64,000 nt of DNA from Neorhizobium huautlense (GCF_030811685.1 NZ_JAUSRF010000003.1:124001-188000), one strand, 5' to 3'; numbered from the stretch's first letter, positions 42,356-52,211 are shown. Notes: generated by a model not told the origin, from the letters alone. Numbers and translations: made by a program.

Positions 42356-44686
42356 TCAAAACAATCCGGCCTGTTTCAATCGTCGTGCGGCCGCCGCCTC
42401 CAGCGCCATGGCGGCCGCCTGGCTGCCGACGTCGCTGCGCTGGCGCATCCATTGCAAGGCTTCAACTTGCGCCTGCGCGTCGCCGCGGCCGTGGTTGCGC
42501 AACACAGCCTGCGCCAGTTTTTCGCGCTCGCGCGGCGGGAAAAATGCAAAGGCCTGCCGCAGCGCCGGCAGTGCCAGCAGAAATTCCTCGTCGCTCCAGC
42601 CCTCGATCATCTGCGCTACCGCATCGATGACCGGCAGATCGTCGGCAATTTCTTCACGCGAGAGGGCAAAGAGGCCCGATAGAAAATCGCCGAGCTGGCT
42701 CGGCCGGCTGAAATGGCGCATGTGGGAGGCGATAGAGGCGGCGTCGCTCCGACCACAGGCAACCAGCAGGCCGAGTGCGGCCCCGGCAAGCGTCGGCGCC
42801 GTTTCACGATTGGCGAGGCAGCGGCCAAGCACTGAGAGCAGTGCATCACGGTCTATGTCGAGATCCGGGCAATCGCGGATCATATCGCGGCAGGCGATCA
42901 GCGCATGAATGACATGGCGGCCTTCCTCCTCGCTTCTGATGGCATCGACTAGCCACAGGACTCGGGAAAACACATGCTCGCACAATTGGCCGAGGCCGAG
43001 ATGGGCCTGGCGGCCAAAAATGCTGCCAAACCGGTAAAGCCTTGTGATGTCGAGACCGGCACCGCCGATCTGGCCGATATCGCGTGACTGCCCGAGACCC
43101 GAGGAAATCTTTGCCGTTAGGTCGGTTTCCAGCGCCAGCAGGCCGGCGAAAAGCGCGTCGGACAGGCAGGAGGAAAGAACCGGAAGTCTGTCTCCCGCGT
43201 GGCTCACCCGGTCGGCCAGCAGGCTGGCGGCGGCCATCGGCAATGTGCCGCCCCAGCGCGAGGCTTCGATCAGCATGCCTTCCGCATCGCGGTGGCGCAC
43301 GAGGCGAAAAACATCGCGTGGTGCTTTCGTTTCGGCGCCGGACGGTCCTTCGAGCTGTTCCAGCCCCGGCATTTTCAAAAGCCGCAATGCATGCAGCGCC
43401 TGTGCCCGGCTGCGATCGTCGGATACGTTCCAGTCCAGTTCCAGCTTTCGGGCGCTCGATTGCGGGATCAGGTCGAGTTGCTCCAGCCGGGCATCGACAT
43501 CATCGAGCAGGGGTGGCCGGCGTGTGCCGGCGGCGATGCGGCCGCGGCGATCGCCGGTCATGGCTTTCAGCATGGCAACGAGGGCCGGATGGGTTCCCGC
43601 ACGAACGGCGCCTGCCTGCGTCCAGGCCGCGGGTGCCTCCAGCCCGTCCTTCACCACTGTCGCGAGCGCCGAATCCAGAAGGTCGGCGCGCAGGATGGCG
43701 GCATGGCCGCGCGTGCGGGAAAGAGCCAAGGCATGGGTCTGCCAGGCGATGCGGTCGGCGGTGGAAACGACCTGACCGCTTGCGCGCATGGCGGCAGCAA
43801 TGGCATTGCCCGCCCAGTCGGCGGCGGCATCCAGCCCGCGTTCGCGCACATGTTCGTAATAGGCCGGTGAGGGCATGCCGGATGCATAACCGGTAAAACG
43901 GTCCAGTCGCTGGTATTCGTAGGGCAGGACATAACTTCCGGCGCGTTCCCCTTCTGCCGGCATCGGCATGTCGGGTTTGTCACCGCTCATCTCACGCGTC
44001 AGCCGGCGGATTGCCTCGGCATGCCAGCCGCCGCAGACCAGAACGACCTTGCCGTTTTTCGCCTTGTCGAGAGCCCAGGCGGCATGCGCTGCCATGAAAT
44101 TTTCACGCGCATGTTCTTTCGGATCTTCAATGCCCTCGGGCCGCAGCAGATCGAAATAGCGGTGAAGCCTTTCCGCAAGCTGCGGTGCCGGTGCCTGTTC
44201 GGCCAAAGCGTCCCAGACGGCATCAAGCCCATCCTCGCCCATGGCCTTGCCGAGCGCCGCGTCGGCGGCGGTCGCGCGTGCCGAATGCGGGTCGGCATAA
44301 CGGTTGGCGCGATCGCCGAAATCCGGGTGCCATGCCGGCAGGTCGCAGAAAAGCGGCGTTGCACCGGTCTTCCATGCGGTCTGCAAAGCCTCCCATTCCG
44401 GCGAGTAGCTGCAGAATGGCGAATAGGAGGCGAATGTCCGCTCCGGCGTGGCATGGAAACTGAAGATCGCCACCGGCAGTTGATGCGGCAGGCGCAGGTC
44501 GTCGATATGCGGATTGAAGTCCGCCGGCCCCTCGATCAGCACATAGGCCGGGCGCAGTCTGGTGATGGTTTCCGCCACCAGCCGGGCACAGGCCGGCGAG
44601 TGATGGCGTACGCCGATCACCGTCAGCCGGTCGGTCCTGTCATGCGGTTTTTCCGCCTCACGGCGTGAGAAGATGCCGAGCCTCAT
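42356..44686 (-). CDS. DUF5682-family protein (YehM-like)
   Basis: 776 residues. The first 330 form the most conserved part: LTVIGVRHHSPACARLVAETITRLRPAYVLIEGPADFN, then LPVAIFSFH and VVLVCGGWHAEAI. This resembles the core of TraB/ChaN-like alpha/beta folds with conserved HH and H residues, but I would not claim an activity. The C-terminal half is helical and Leu/Ala-rich. The size is like E. coli YehM. The start overlaps the end of the MoxR gene by 29 bases, which implies coupled translation. It may be a regulator or effector of the MoxR-vWA pair. Confidence 0.8.
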   Translation of the reverse strand: MRLGIFSRREAEKPHDRTDRLTVIGVRHHSPACARLVAETITRLRPAYVLIEGPADFNPHIDDLRLPHQLPVAIFSFHATPERTFASYSPFCSYSPEWEALQTAWKTGATPLFCDLPAWHPDFGDRANRYADPHSARATAADAALGKAMGEDGLDAVWDALAEQAPAPQLAERLHRYFDLLRPEGIEDPKEHARENFMAAHAAWALDKAKNGKVVLVCGGWHAEAIRRLTREMSGDKPDMPMPAEGERAGSYVLPYEYQRLDRFTGYASGMPSPAYYEHVRERGLDAAADWAGNAIAAAMRASGQVVSTADRIAWQTHALALSRTRGHAAILRADLLDSALATVVKDGLEAPAAWTQAGAVRAGTHPALVAMLKAMTGDRRGRIAAGTRRPPLLDDVDARLEQLDLIPQSSARKLELDWNVSDDRSRAQALHALRLLKMPGLEQLEGPSGAETKAPRDVFRLVRHRDAEGMLIEASRWGGTLPMAAASLLADRVSHAGDRLPVLSSCLSDALFAGLLALETDLTAKISSGLGQSRDIGQIGGAGLDITRLYRFGSIFGRQAHLGLGQLCEHVFSRVLWLVDAIRSEEEGRHVIHALIACRDMIRDCPDLDIDRDALLSVLGRCLANRETAPTLAGAALGLLVACGRSDAASIASHMRHFSRPSQLGDFLSGLFALSREEIADDLPVIDAVAQMIEGWSDEEFLLALPALRQAFAFFPPREREKLAQAVLRNHGRGDAQAQVEALQWMRQRSDVGSQAAAMALEAAAARRLKQAGLF

Positions 44687-45749
44687 AGAGGGCCTTCCAT
44701 GCTGCTCCCGGTCGCTTCGACGCCTTCTGTTCCAGATAACGCGCCAGTTTTTTCAGGTCCTCGGCATTGTCCTTTGCCGCGGTGCCGGCAAGGCATTCGA
44801 CGATATCCTCCGGCCGTCCGCCATCGCCGCGCAGATAATGACCGCGCACGCCGACCGCATGGGCAACACTCACGGCCTCGGCCGTGCTCATCACCGAACT
44901 CAGTTTTTCCATGCTGCCTTCGCTGGAAAGCCCTTCGCGCAATTCACGGAAACACGTGACCAGCACTTCCAGAACCTCGTCGCTCGGCACGACGGGCACG
45001 CCGGAACGGGCCAGCAGTTTTGTCGCCTCGCGTTTCACGAGATCCAGTTCCTCATCGGCATTGCGGATCGGAAAGACGGTCTCGAAATTGAAACGACGTT
45101 TGAGTGCCGCCGACATGTCGTTGACGCCACGGTCACGGGTATTGGCGGTGGCGATGATGTTGAAACCTTCCTGCGCGAAGACCATGCCGTGCTCGCCGGA
45201 AAGTTCCGGCACCGCCATGACGCGATCCGACAGGATGGAGAGCAGGCTGTCCTGCACTTCCAGTGGGCAGCGGGTGATCTCCTCGAAACGCACGATCTTG
45301 CCGGCCGACATGCCCTGATGAAGCGGTGCTGGCACAAGGGCGCGCGGCGTCGGCCCTTCGCTCACCAGCAGCGCATAGTTCCAGCCATACTTGATCTGGT
45401 CTTCCGTCAGCGAGGCGCCACCCTGGATGGTCAATTTGGAATCACCGCTGATGGCGGCTGCCAGCAATTCGGAGAGAAAGCTTTTTGCCGTGCCCGGTTC
45501 GCCGATCAGGAGCAGCGCGCGGGAGGTGGCGAGTGTCACCATCGCGCGCTCCACCAGCGAAGGCGAGGCGACCAGCTTCGCCGATGCACCATTGCCGCCG
45601 AGGATGAAGGATTTGATGCTTTTGAGCGAAAGGCCCCAGCCGGGCGGGCGCGGTCCCCTGTCGGCTTTTCTCAACGCCTCCAGTTCATCGCGATAGGCTA
45701 TTTCGGCTGGAGGACGCTGGATGGCGGCAGTGCTGTTCTTGTCTTGCAT
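44658..45749 (-). CDS. MoxR-type AAA+ ATPase (YehL-like)
   Basis: 363 residues from the preferred start MQDKNSTAAI. Walker A is GEPGTAKS (residues 83-90), the Walker B region is KIVRFEEI (about 151-158), and sensor 1 is Asn203 in ATANTRDRG. A GWNYALLVSEGP segment between them is typical of MoxR proteins, which form hexameric ATPases that remodel partners together with vWA proteins. It is the first gene of the five-gene cluster. The frame stays open for about 67 codons further upstream, and none of the possible starts has a clear ribosome site, so the start is uncertain. Confidence 0.85.
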   Translation of the reverse strand: MQDKNSTAAIQRPPAEIAYRDELEALRKADRGPRPPGWGLSLKSIKSFILGGNGASAKLVASPSLVERAMVTLATSRALLLIGEPGTAKSFLSELLAAAISGDSKLTIQGGASLTEDQIKYGWNYALLVSEGPTPRALVPAPLHQGMSAGKIVRFEEITRCPLEVQDSLLSILSDRVMAVPELSGEHGMVFAQEGFNIIATANTRDRGVNDMSAALKRRFNFETVFPIRNADEELDLVKREATKLLARSGVPVVPSDEVLEVLVTCFRELREGLSSEGSMEKLSSVMSTAEAVSVAHAVGVRGHYLRGDGGRPEDIVECLAGTAAKDNAEDLKKLARYLEQKASKRPGAAWKALYEARHLLTP

Positions 45750-46131
45750 GGGGACCCGTCGACCTGTCTTGGACGCCATGGATTTAGGGCAGGAAACCAT
45801 GACATCCATAGCAACGCCATGGGGATATTTACCTTTTGTGCTTGTCTGGCAATTGTTTAGTCTTGGCGCGGCACAGGCGATCCATCGTTTGAAATCGCCT
45901 TGAAATGTGGTCGTCCGTGATGGGCGGCCAGTCTCATCTCCGATTGGCACCGTGATGCAGCGGACGACGCTTGCTGCGCCCGGGTTTTCGCTCCGCCGCG
46001 CTGCCTGTTGTGATCAGCTTCCAGAGAAAAATCACGTCATGTCACATCCGCTTCATGCGCGGACTTGTAAGGTTAACGCAATCATAAACGATATTTAAGC
46101 GATAAGTCATGCTATAGAGGAGATGCATCCC
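45750..46131. promoter_or_regulatory. 382-base divergent intergenic region
   Basis: No convincing gene is visible. The left part reads as open frame continuous with the MoxR gene, but codon choice and start sites do not support it. The right part, next to the repeat-protein gene, is markedly AT-richer (AACGCAATCATAAACGATAT) and ends in a strong AGAGGAG ribosome site at 46116-46122. It probably carries the divergent promoters of both units. I found no clear hrp, PIP or tts box of the type that drives type III genes. Confidence 0.5.
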
Positions 46132-49100
46132 ATGTCGAAGGTGACCAAATCCGCCAGCAGCCCGGTTGACTCGTCATCGGTTGATCCCGGCAATACGAAA
46201 GCCTGGGAGGAGGCACAGCAGCAGGCAAAGGATGCAGGCATCCGTTGGGATCGTCCTTCGGACGATAATCGTTCCGCGCAGCAGATCATCGATGACAGTC
46301 CACTGCTGAAAAATCTGGGCAACCAGGCGGGTGCCAAGGACGCTCTGGGCCAGCGTGTGGGCCTGAAGGAAGGCGAGAGTTTTGCCGATAACGCCGATGC
46401 GGCCTATCGCGCCGTCCAGGTTCTCGAACATATCGAACAGTTCAACGCAAAGGGCGATCGTCTTGCCAGCAATGATATCGACAATGGCAGGGTTGATGGT
46501 TTTACCAACAGTGGTCAGGCGCGACCTGATACGGAAGCCGGCCGCCTGCAGGATTTCGGCAAATACGGTTTCTCCAATCTCGAAGGCAAGCTCAACGATG
46601 TGACGACCGCGGTCGAAGATCCGAAGGAACGCGAGAAAGCCGAAGCCCTCGGCATCGAATGGGAACGTCCGGAAGGCGATGATCGCTCCGCAGAGGATAT
46701 AATCGGCAAGAGCGATCTTCTGAAAAACCTGGGCAACCAGAGCGATGTCAGGGACATGCTCAAGGAGCGGGTCGGCGATTTCGAAAAGGATGCCGATGCC
46801 GCCTACCGTGCCGTTCAGGTTCTCGAACACATCGAGAATTACACCGCAGGCGGTGACCGGGTCGCCGGCAATGATGTCAACAACGGCAAGGTCGACGGGT
46901 TCACCAAAAGCGGCGAAGCGAAACCGAATACGGAGGCCGGTCGCCTTCAGGATTTCGGCAAGGACGGGTTTGACGCCCTTAAGGGCAAGATGGAGCGCCC
47001 CTCCGACGTCGGCGACAACAAGGAAGCGCGTGAGGCGGCCGAGAAGGCCGGGATCAAGTGGGAGCTTCCCGAGGACGATAAGCGCTCTGCCCAGGACATT
47101 ATCGAGGACAATCCGCTTCTGAAAAACCTTGGCAACCAGAGTGGCGTCAAGGACATGCTGAAAGAGCGGGTCGGTGATTTCGAAACGGATGCCAATGCGG
47201 CCTATCGTGCCGCACAGGTGCTCGACCGCGTGACCATGTATAACGAAAAGGGCGAGGCCCAGTCCGGCGGTGATGTTTCTAACACAAGCATCGACGGCTT
47301 CACCAAAAGCGGCGAGGCGAGGAACGGCACGGAAGCCGGCCGTCTTCAGGATTTTGGTAAATACGGTTTTGAAAACTTGCCGGAGACCAAGAAGACCGAC
47401 GATATCGGCAGCTACAAGGATTTCCTCAAGGCCAACCCGGATGCCGATGAAGCATCCAAGACCTTTGCCAAATATGCCGCCATCCTTGGCGAGAACTACG
47501 ATGCCATCAAGGGCAAGATGGGGCAGGATGACAAGCTGACGGCCGATGACCTGAAGCGCTACATGGATGAGAACCCGCAGATCAGCGACGACTTCAAGGA
47601 AGCGCTGAATTTCTGGTCCAAGCCGGGCGCCTTCGACCAGTTGGAAACCGCCGCCGACCCGTTGAAGTTCGCACCCGACGGTAAGGTCAGCACGGGTGAC
47701 ATCAGCAACTGGATCAAGACGCAGGCGCCGAAGGATGCCAATGCCGCGGTTACTTTCCTCTCCGGCGTTGCCAACGGCAACACGGTGGGTGATGTCGATA
47801 CCAGCAAGCTGAACAAGGATATTTTCGAGAACCCGGGCAATCACTCTACCGAGGACAAGGCTGCTGCGCTGCAGGAATTGCTCGCGGCCCGGCAGCTGGT
47901 CATCAGTGGCGCCGAGGCGGGCATGTGGAGCGACGATTACGGCAAGGTTGCCGTTTCCAACCGCGCCCGCACCCATCCCGATCCGAACGAGATCCTCAAG
48001 GATCTCGACGACAAGATCAGCATTCTCGAAAGCGATCCCGAAGTCGTCAAGTTCCTCAATGAAAACGTCTCCAAACAGATGACGACGCTGCTGGAGGATA
48101 ATCCTGGCCTAAAAGACGCGCTCGAGAAGAACTACGAGGACGTCAAGTCGGGTGCCGCGCTCGACAAGCTGTGGGACAAGAATACCAAGGACGGCAAGAC
48201 CGATCAGGCGGCCGCGCTTGCCGAATTTTATGCCTCTGCCGGATCATACCAGGAAATGCTCGGCATCAAGGATCCCGCCGAAATCCAGAAGGCGGTCGCA
48301 TCCTCCGAACATGCGCAGGAATTCAAGGATTTCTACGAGAAGTCACTGGCGTCAGGCGACCGTCTCGACGAGCTGATGAAGGACAACACGTTCGAGGAAG
48401 CCATCGCCGCCTATACTGCCGAAATTGCACTCTATAACGGTGCTCTCGATCCGGAATTCACGGCCAAGTTCGACGAGAAGATCAACGACAACTTCACCAG
48501 GATTGCGCAGGAAAACGCCTTCAAGGACGGCACTTTCGATGATCTGAAAACCGCCTTCGGTGTCAATGGAGGTGACGAGCTCGACGAGGCGAAGGTCAAG
48601 TCGATGATCGAGGAGGTCATCAAGACCAATCCGGAACTGGTGACCAACCCGAATGGCACCGTGGCCACGGCAGATCAGATCCTGGCAGGCATCAGGGGCA
48701 GCTGGGATGTGCTGCGTCAGGGAACGAAATCTCTGGCGGAAATGAAATCCGACTGGCTGAACCCTGATGTTAAAAACCTCGCCGACAAGGGCGTGCTTCA
48801 CGGTGTCAGCGGTATCTTCATGGCCGGCGTCACCATTGCCAAGGGTGCAGGCAGCGGTGGCAACCTGACGGAAAAGGCCAAGGTGGATATCGCCACCGGC
48901 TCCGTCCAGACCGTCACATTGCTCACGGAAGGTGGCACCAAAGCCTACAAGGACTACCTGAAAACCGTCGCGGACAAGCACCCGGACAGCGCGCTCGGTA
49001 AGAAGATCGGCAAAATGACCGACGCGCAGCTGAAAGAGTACATGGCGGGTGTCGGCAAGGTCGAGAACGTCGCCAAGGGCGTCGGCGGTCTGGCCGGTAT

Positions 49101-49506
49101 CGTTGCCGGTGCTTATGGCATTTTCGATGGTGTTCAGGCGATCCGTCGTGGCGACGATGTGACCGGCGGCATCAACATCACCGCCGGCTCACTCGGTGCG
49201 CTTGCCGGTCTGGCTTCCGCCGTCGAGGGCGGGGTCGGTGCCTTTGGCTCGGCAGCGCTGAGAGCGGTCATGGCTCCGGTTGCGGGTATTGCCGGCGTTC
49301 TGGGCATGGCGGCGGCCGGTGTCGGTGCCATCGCGATGTTCCTGCCGGCATTGATTGCGGAGGGCAAACAGCAGACCAAGCAGAACAATTTTGGCGATCT
49401 GCTGGGCGACTATCTGACCAAATACGAGATAGACGGCGTGCCGAACGGCGACATATTCGATGTTCCGGACGAGGCATGGCCGGAAACGAGCAGCGGCATG
49501 TCGTAA
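46132..49506 (+). CDS. large repeat protein resembling type III translocon/effector HrpK or HrpF-NolX
   Basis: 1124 residues from ATG 46132, nine bases after AGAGGAG. Three tandem repeats of about 130 residues occupy residues 23-420. Each has WxxPxxDxRSAxxIIxxxxLLKNLGNQ, DAAYRAxQVLxxxxxYxxxGD, an acidic DxxNxxxDGFTKSGEA stretch and TEAGRLQDFGKYGF. A long acidic, Lys/Asp-rich helical middle follows (about 420-880). The C-terminus (about 985-1095) has Gly/Ala-rich hydrophobic segments (GGLAGIVAGAYGIFDGVQ, AGVGAIAMFLPALIA), as in pore-forming translocon proteins. There is no Sec signal. The acidic stretches look like EF-hand loops. No secretion genes lie in the window, so its export route and role are unknown. 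Confidence 0.7.
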   Translation: MSKVTKSASSPVDSSSVDPGNTKAWEEAQQQAKDAGIRWDRPSDDNRSAQQIIDDSPLLKNLGNQAGAKDALGQRVGLKEGESFADNADAAYRAVQVLEHIEQFNAKGDRLASNDIDNGRVDGFTNSGQARPDTEAGRLQDFGKYGFSNLEGKLNDVTTAVEDPKEREKAEALGIEWERPEGDDRSAEDIIGKSDLLKNLGNQSDVRDMLKERVGDFEKDADAAYRAVQVLEHIENYTAGGDRVAGNDVNNGKVDGFTKSGEAKPNTEAGRLQDFGKDGFDALKGKMERPSDVGDNKEAREAAEKAGIKWELPEDDKRSAQDIIEDNPLLKNLGNQSGVKDMLKERVGDFETDANAAYRAAQVLDRVTMYNEKGEAQSGGDVSNTSIDGFTKSGEARNGTEAGRLQDFGKYGFENLPETKKTDDIGSYKDFLKANPDADEASKTFAKYAAILGENYDAIKGKMGQDDKLTADDLKRYMDENPQISDDFKEALNFWSKPGAFDQLETAADPLKFAPDGKVSTGDISNWIKTQAPKDANAAVTFLSGVANGNTVGDVDTSKLNKDIFENPGNHSTEDKAAALQELLAARQLVISGAEAGMWSDDYGKVAVSNRARTHPDPNEILKDLDDKISILESDPEVVKFLNENVSKQMTTLLEDNPGLKDALEKNYEDVKSGAALDKLWDKNTKDGKTDQAAALAEFYASAGSYQEMLGIKDPAEIQKAVASSEHAQEFKDFYEKSLASGDRLDELMKDNTFEEAIAAYTAEIALYNGALDPEFTAKFDEKINDNFTRIAQENAFKDGTFDDLKTAFGVNGGDELDEAKVKSMIEEVIKTNPELVTNPNGTVATADQILAGIRGSWDVLRQGTKSLAEMKSDWLNPDVKNLADKGVLHGVSGIFMAGVTIAKGAGSGGNLTEKAKVDIATGSVQTVTLLTEGGTKAYKDYLKTVADKHPDSALGKKIGKMTDAQLKEYMAGVGKVENVAKGVGGLAGIVAGAYGIFDGVQAIRRGDDVTGGINITAGSLGALAGLASAVEGGVGAFGSAALRAVMAPVAGIAGVLGMAAAGVGAIAMFLPALIAEGKQQTKQNNFGDLLGDYLTKYEIDGVPNGDIFDVPDEAWPETSSGMS
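46198..47385 (+). repeat. three tandem in-gene repeats (about 400 bp each)
   Basis: Units begin near 46198, 46618 and 47011. The LLKNLGNQ codons recur near 46303, 46717 and 47116, giving periods of about 414 and 399 bases. The DNA is also similar (CTGAAAAACCTGGGCAACCA), so the duplications are fairly recent or under recombination, and recombination could change copy number. Confidence 0.85.
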
Positions 49507-49609
49507 GGCGGGGTGCGGTCGGGCCAACAGGGCCCGGCCGTGAACCTGACGCGCCGTAGACGCGGCGCTGCCGGATCCCGGCGCAAGGCCGGGAGACGGA
49601 TGGGAGTGT

Positions 49610-50551
49610 TCAGCCGGCGCTGAACGCGGCTTTGATGCTCTCGGTGCTTTCGCCTGCAGCGATGAGGCTGGCCAGCAATATGCGGGCCTGGCCGGGGCGC
49701 AGGTTGTCCGAATGAACGGCGCCGGCCAAAGCGAGGTCATGTCCGCCGCCGCCGCCGCCGTAACTGGCGACGAGCAGACCCTGCGGCACGCGGCTCGACA
49801 CCACGACCGGGATGCCCGATGTTGTCGCGCGTCGCACGGCATCCACCACGGCGGGCGTGGCATTGCCGGAGCCGAGCGCTGCCAGCACGACGCCCTTGGC
49901 GCCTGCTATAAGGCTGGCATCCACCAGCGCGCCGTCGCAGCCCGGATAGATGGCGATGATATCGACACGCAGATCGCCAACATTGCCGGGCAGATTGAGA
50001 GAAACGTTTTCCAGCGGCATGGACTGCCTGAAGGCGGTCACGGTATCGGCCGAGTGTTTGTAAAGACCCCAGGCCGGATAGGTCTGTCCGCCGAAACAGA
50101 CCAGCACGCCACGCTGCGCATTGCTGCTCTCGGCGGCGGCTGCAACGGCGGCGGCCAGGTTGCCCGGTCCATCCGCCTGCGGATGATCGGCCGTGAACTG
50201 CGCGCCGGTCAAGATCACCGGCTTTGTCAGCCTGTTCTGCAATTGCACGAGCAGGGCCGTTTCTTCCATGGCATCGGTGCCGTGGAGAATGACCACGCCA
50301 TCGATGGCCGGATCATGCAGCAGGTCCTCGACCGCCGAGCTGATCGCCTGCATGTCCGAAAGCGTCAGGCTGGACGAATCCTTTGCCATCAGGTCGACCG
50401 CGCGAAGGTCGATGTCGCGGTCGCTTACAAGATCGAGGAGGCTATCCCCGCCGAGGCTCGGCTTGCTGGAACCATCGGCTCCACGTTCGCTTGCAATCGT
50501 GCCACCGGTGGCGATGACCGCCACCAGAGGCTTTTTCATTTCGGCATTCAC
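49610..50551 (-). CDS. L-asparaginase
   Basis: 313 residues of the bacterial asparaginase/glutaminase family. Active-site motif 1 is [10 protein letters not shown] with the nucleophilic Thr, and motif 2 is [17 protein letters not shown] with Thr and Asp. [20 protein letters not shown] is also a family segment. The start is GTG (VNAEMKKPL), overlapping the stop of the permease gene (GTGA). No signal peptide is visible, so it is cytoplasmic. It hydrolyses L-asparagine to aspartate and ammonia; aspartate then goes to the aspartase encoded nearby. It is cotranscribed with the permease. Confidence 0.92.
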   Translation of the reverse strand: MNAEMKKPLVAVIATGGTIASERGADGSSKPSLGGDSLLDLVSDRDIDLRAVDLMAKDSSSLTLSDMQAISSAVEDLLHDPAIDGVVILHGTDAMEETALLVQLQNRLTKPVILTGAQFTADHPQADGPGNLAAAVAAAAESSNAQRGVLVCFGGQTYPAWGLYKHSADTVTAFRQSMPLENVSLNLPGNVGDLRVDIIAIYPGCDGALVDASLIAGAKGVVLAALGSGNATPAVVDAVRRATTSGIPVVVSSRVPQGLLVASYGGGGGGHDLALAGAVHSDNLRPGQARILLASLIAAGESTESIKAAFSAG

Positions 50552-52023
50552 GATTGGGTCCGATCCGTTGCTGCTGTCTGTTTCGCCGCATTTTCGGCTG
50601 CGACGGCAGCAATACGGTCACGCGCCAGATACCAGCCAATGATCAGTGTGGGAACAATGATAATCAGTGAACCCATCGTCCAGCTGCCGACCGGATAATC
50701 CAGTGCCATCAGAACCAGAACGCTGGCGAGGAAGACGAGCGTGATGATCCCGGTATAGGGGGCGCCGAACATGGCGAAATCCGGCCGCTGCATCCTGCCC
50801 TGCTTGGCGAGGTGCCAGAGTTTCAGCTGGCAGAGCACGATGACCGCCCAGGCGCTGATGATGCCGAGTGCGGCGAGGTTGAGGGCAATCTCGAAGGCCA
50901 TTGCCGGGACGATGGCGTTGAGCACGATGCCGATCGCGGTGACGCCGGCGGTGACGGCGATGCCGCCATAAGGCACGCCGGCCTTGTTCATTTTTGCCAG
51001 TACGGCAGGTGCCGACCCCGAAACGGCCATCGAGTGCAGGATACGGCCGGTGGAATAAAGGCCGGCATTCAGCGAGGAGAGGACGGCGGTCAGGACAACG
51101 AGGTTCATGATGATATCGGCACCTTCGATGCCGATGGCGCCGAAGAAGGTGACGAACGGGCTCTCGCCGGCCTTGTAGGCGCTGTAGGGCAGGAGCAGCG
51201 ACAAGAGCACGACCGATCCGACATAAAACACCAGCAGGCGCACGACCACGGTGCGGATGGCGGTTGGCATGATCTTGCGCGGATCTTCTGTTTCGCCGGC
51301 CGTGGTGCCGATCAGCTCGATCGAGGCATAGGCGAATATCACGCCCTGAATGATGACGAAGGCAGGCAATATGCCATTGGGCAGGAAACCGCCATTATCG
51401 GTGATGACGCTGAAACCGGTAACGTGACCTTCGATCGGCGTGCCGAAAATCACGAAATAGACGCCGACGATCAGGAAAGTGACGAGTGCCAGAACCTTGA
51501 TAAGGCTGAACCAGAATTCCAGTTCGCCAAACACTTTGACCGACAGCATGTTCATGGCCAGCACGACCAGCAGCGCCACAAGCGCGAACACCCATTGATC
51601 GATGCCGACAAGGAATGGCACGTACTGCTTGAAGAAGTTCATGTAGAGGGCGACGGCGGTGACATCGGCAACGGCGGTCATCGCCCAGTTCAGCCAGTAC
51701 ATCCAGCCGACGGCGAAGGCCATTTTCTCGCCGTAGAATTCGCGGGCGTAGGAGACGAACGAGCCCGAAGTCGGGCGGTGCATGATCAGTTCGCCGAGCG
51801 CGCGCAGGACGAGAAAGGCGAAGAAGCCGCAAAGCGCGTAAACGAAGATGAGCGCGGGGCCGGCTGCGGCCAGGCGTCCACCGGCGCCGAGAAAGAGGCC
51901 GGTGCCGATTGCGCCTCCGATGGCGATCATCTGGATCTGGCGGGGTTTGAGGGCTTTCTGATAGCCGAGTTCTTCGGCGAACTCGATGCCCTTCTCCGCC
52001 TTGGCCTGTATCGATTTATCCAC
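50548..52023 (-). CDS. ansP: amino-acid permease, asparagine/GABA-permease type
   Basis: 491 residues with 12 predicted membrane helices, of the APC amino-acid permease family. It has the signature [30 protein letters not shown] at the first helix, [38 protein letters not shown], and the conserved [16 protein letters not shown]. The L-asparagine permease AnsP and GABA permease GabP are its close relatives. The genes for asparaginase and aspartase on either side favour asparagine. The start is taken as GTG at 52023 because GGGAGGAG sits seven bases before it; the in-frame ATG 27 bases upstream has no such site. The symbol is assigned by context and similarity. Confidence 0.85.
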   Translation of the reverse strand: MDKSIQAKAEKGIEFAEELGYQKALKPRQIQMIAIGGAIGTGLFLGAGGRLAAAGPALIFVYALCGFFAFLVLRALGELIMHRPTSGSFVSYAREFYGEKMAFAVGWMYWLNWAMTAVADVTAVALYMNFFKQYVPFLVGIDQWVFALVALLVVLAMNMLSVKVFGELEFWFSLIKVLALVTFLIVGVYFVIFGTPIEGHVTGFSVITDNGGFLPNGILPAFVIIQGVIFAYASIELIGTTAGETEDPRKIMPTAIRTVVVRLLVFYVGSVVLLSLLLPYSAYKAGESPFVTFFGAIGIEGADIIMNLVVLTAVLSSLNAGLYSTGRILHSMAVSGSAPAVLAKMNKAGVPYGGIAVTAGVTAIGIVLNAIVPAMAFEIALNLAALGIISAWAVIVLCQLKLWHLAKQGRMQRPDFAMFGAPYTGIITLVFLASVLVLMALDYPVGSWTMGSLIIIVPTLIIGWYLARDRIAAVAAENAAKQTAATDRTQS

Positions 52024-52116
52024 TGAAACGCTCCTCCCTAGAGCTTCCACGTCCTTGTTGCACTTTGGGCCGGACGTTTTCGTTCATGCGTTTATGTCGT
52101 CGGTACGCCTGTAATG

Positions 52117-52127
52117 CTGTCATACAG
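52117..52127. promoter_or_regulatory. candidate GntR operator, distal site
   Basis: CTGTCATACAG, a CTGT-NNN-ACAG dyad, lies about 95 bases before the permease start. It differs by one base from the CTGTCTTACAG copy inside the second site. FadR-type regulators read such N-GT-NNN-AC-N dyads, and a FadR-type gene follows aspA. Confidence 0.55.
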
Positions 52128-52211
52128 ATTTTGCCTTCATACGGCCATGATTAGGGTTTCGTCAAGTTCGATGAAAACCATTTGACGATTTCCAATCGAG
52201 AGGAGTATTGG

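Noticed and set aside
45750..45950. Longer N-terminus for the MoxR ATPase
   Set aside because: The frame is open, but there is no good ribosome site and the extra residues do not resemble MoxR N-termini. It was kept as a doubt in the gene entry.
46198..47385. Regularly spaced repeats that could suggest a CRISPR array
   Set aside because: The period is about 400 bases, in frame and coding; there are no short direct repeats with unique spacers and no cas genes.
46174..47976. A 600-residue open frame on the minus strand opposite the repeat protein
   Set aside because: It is the antisense of the tandem repeats, so it inherits their periodicity. The + strand has the ribosome site and a coherent domain layout.
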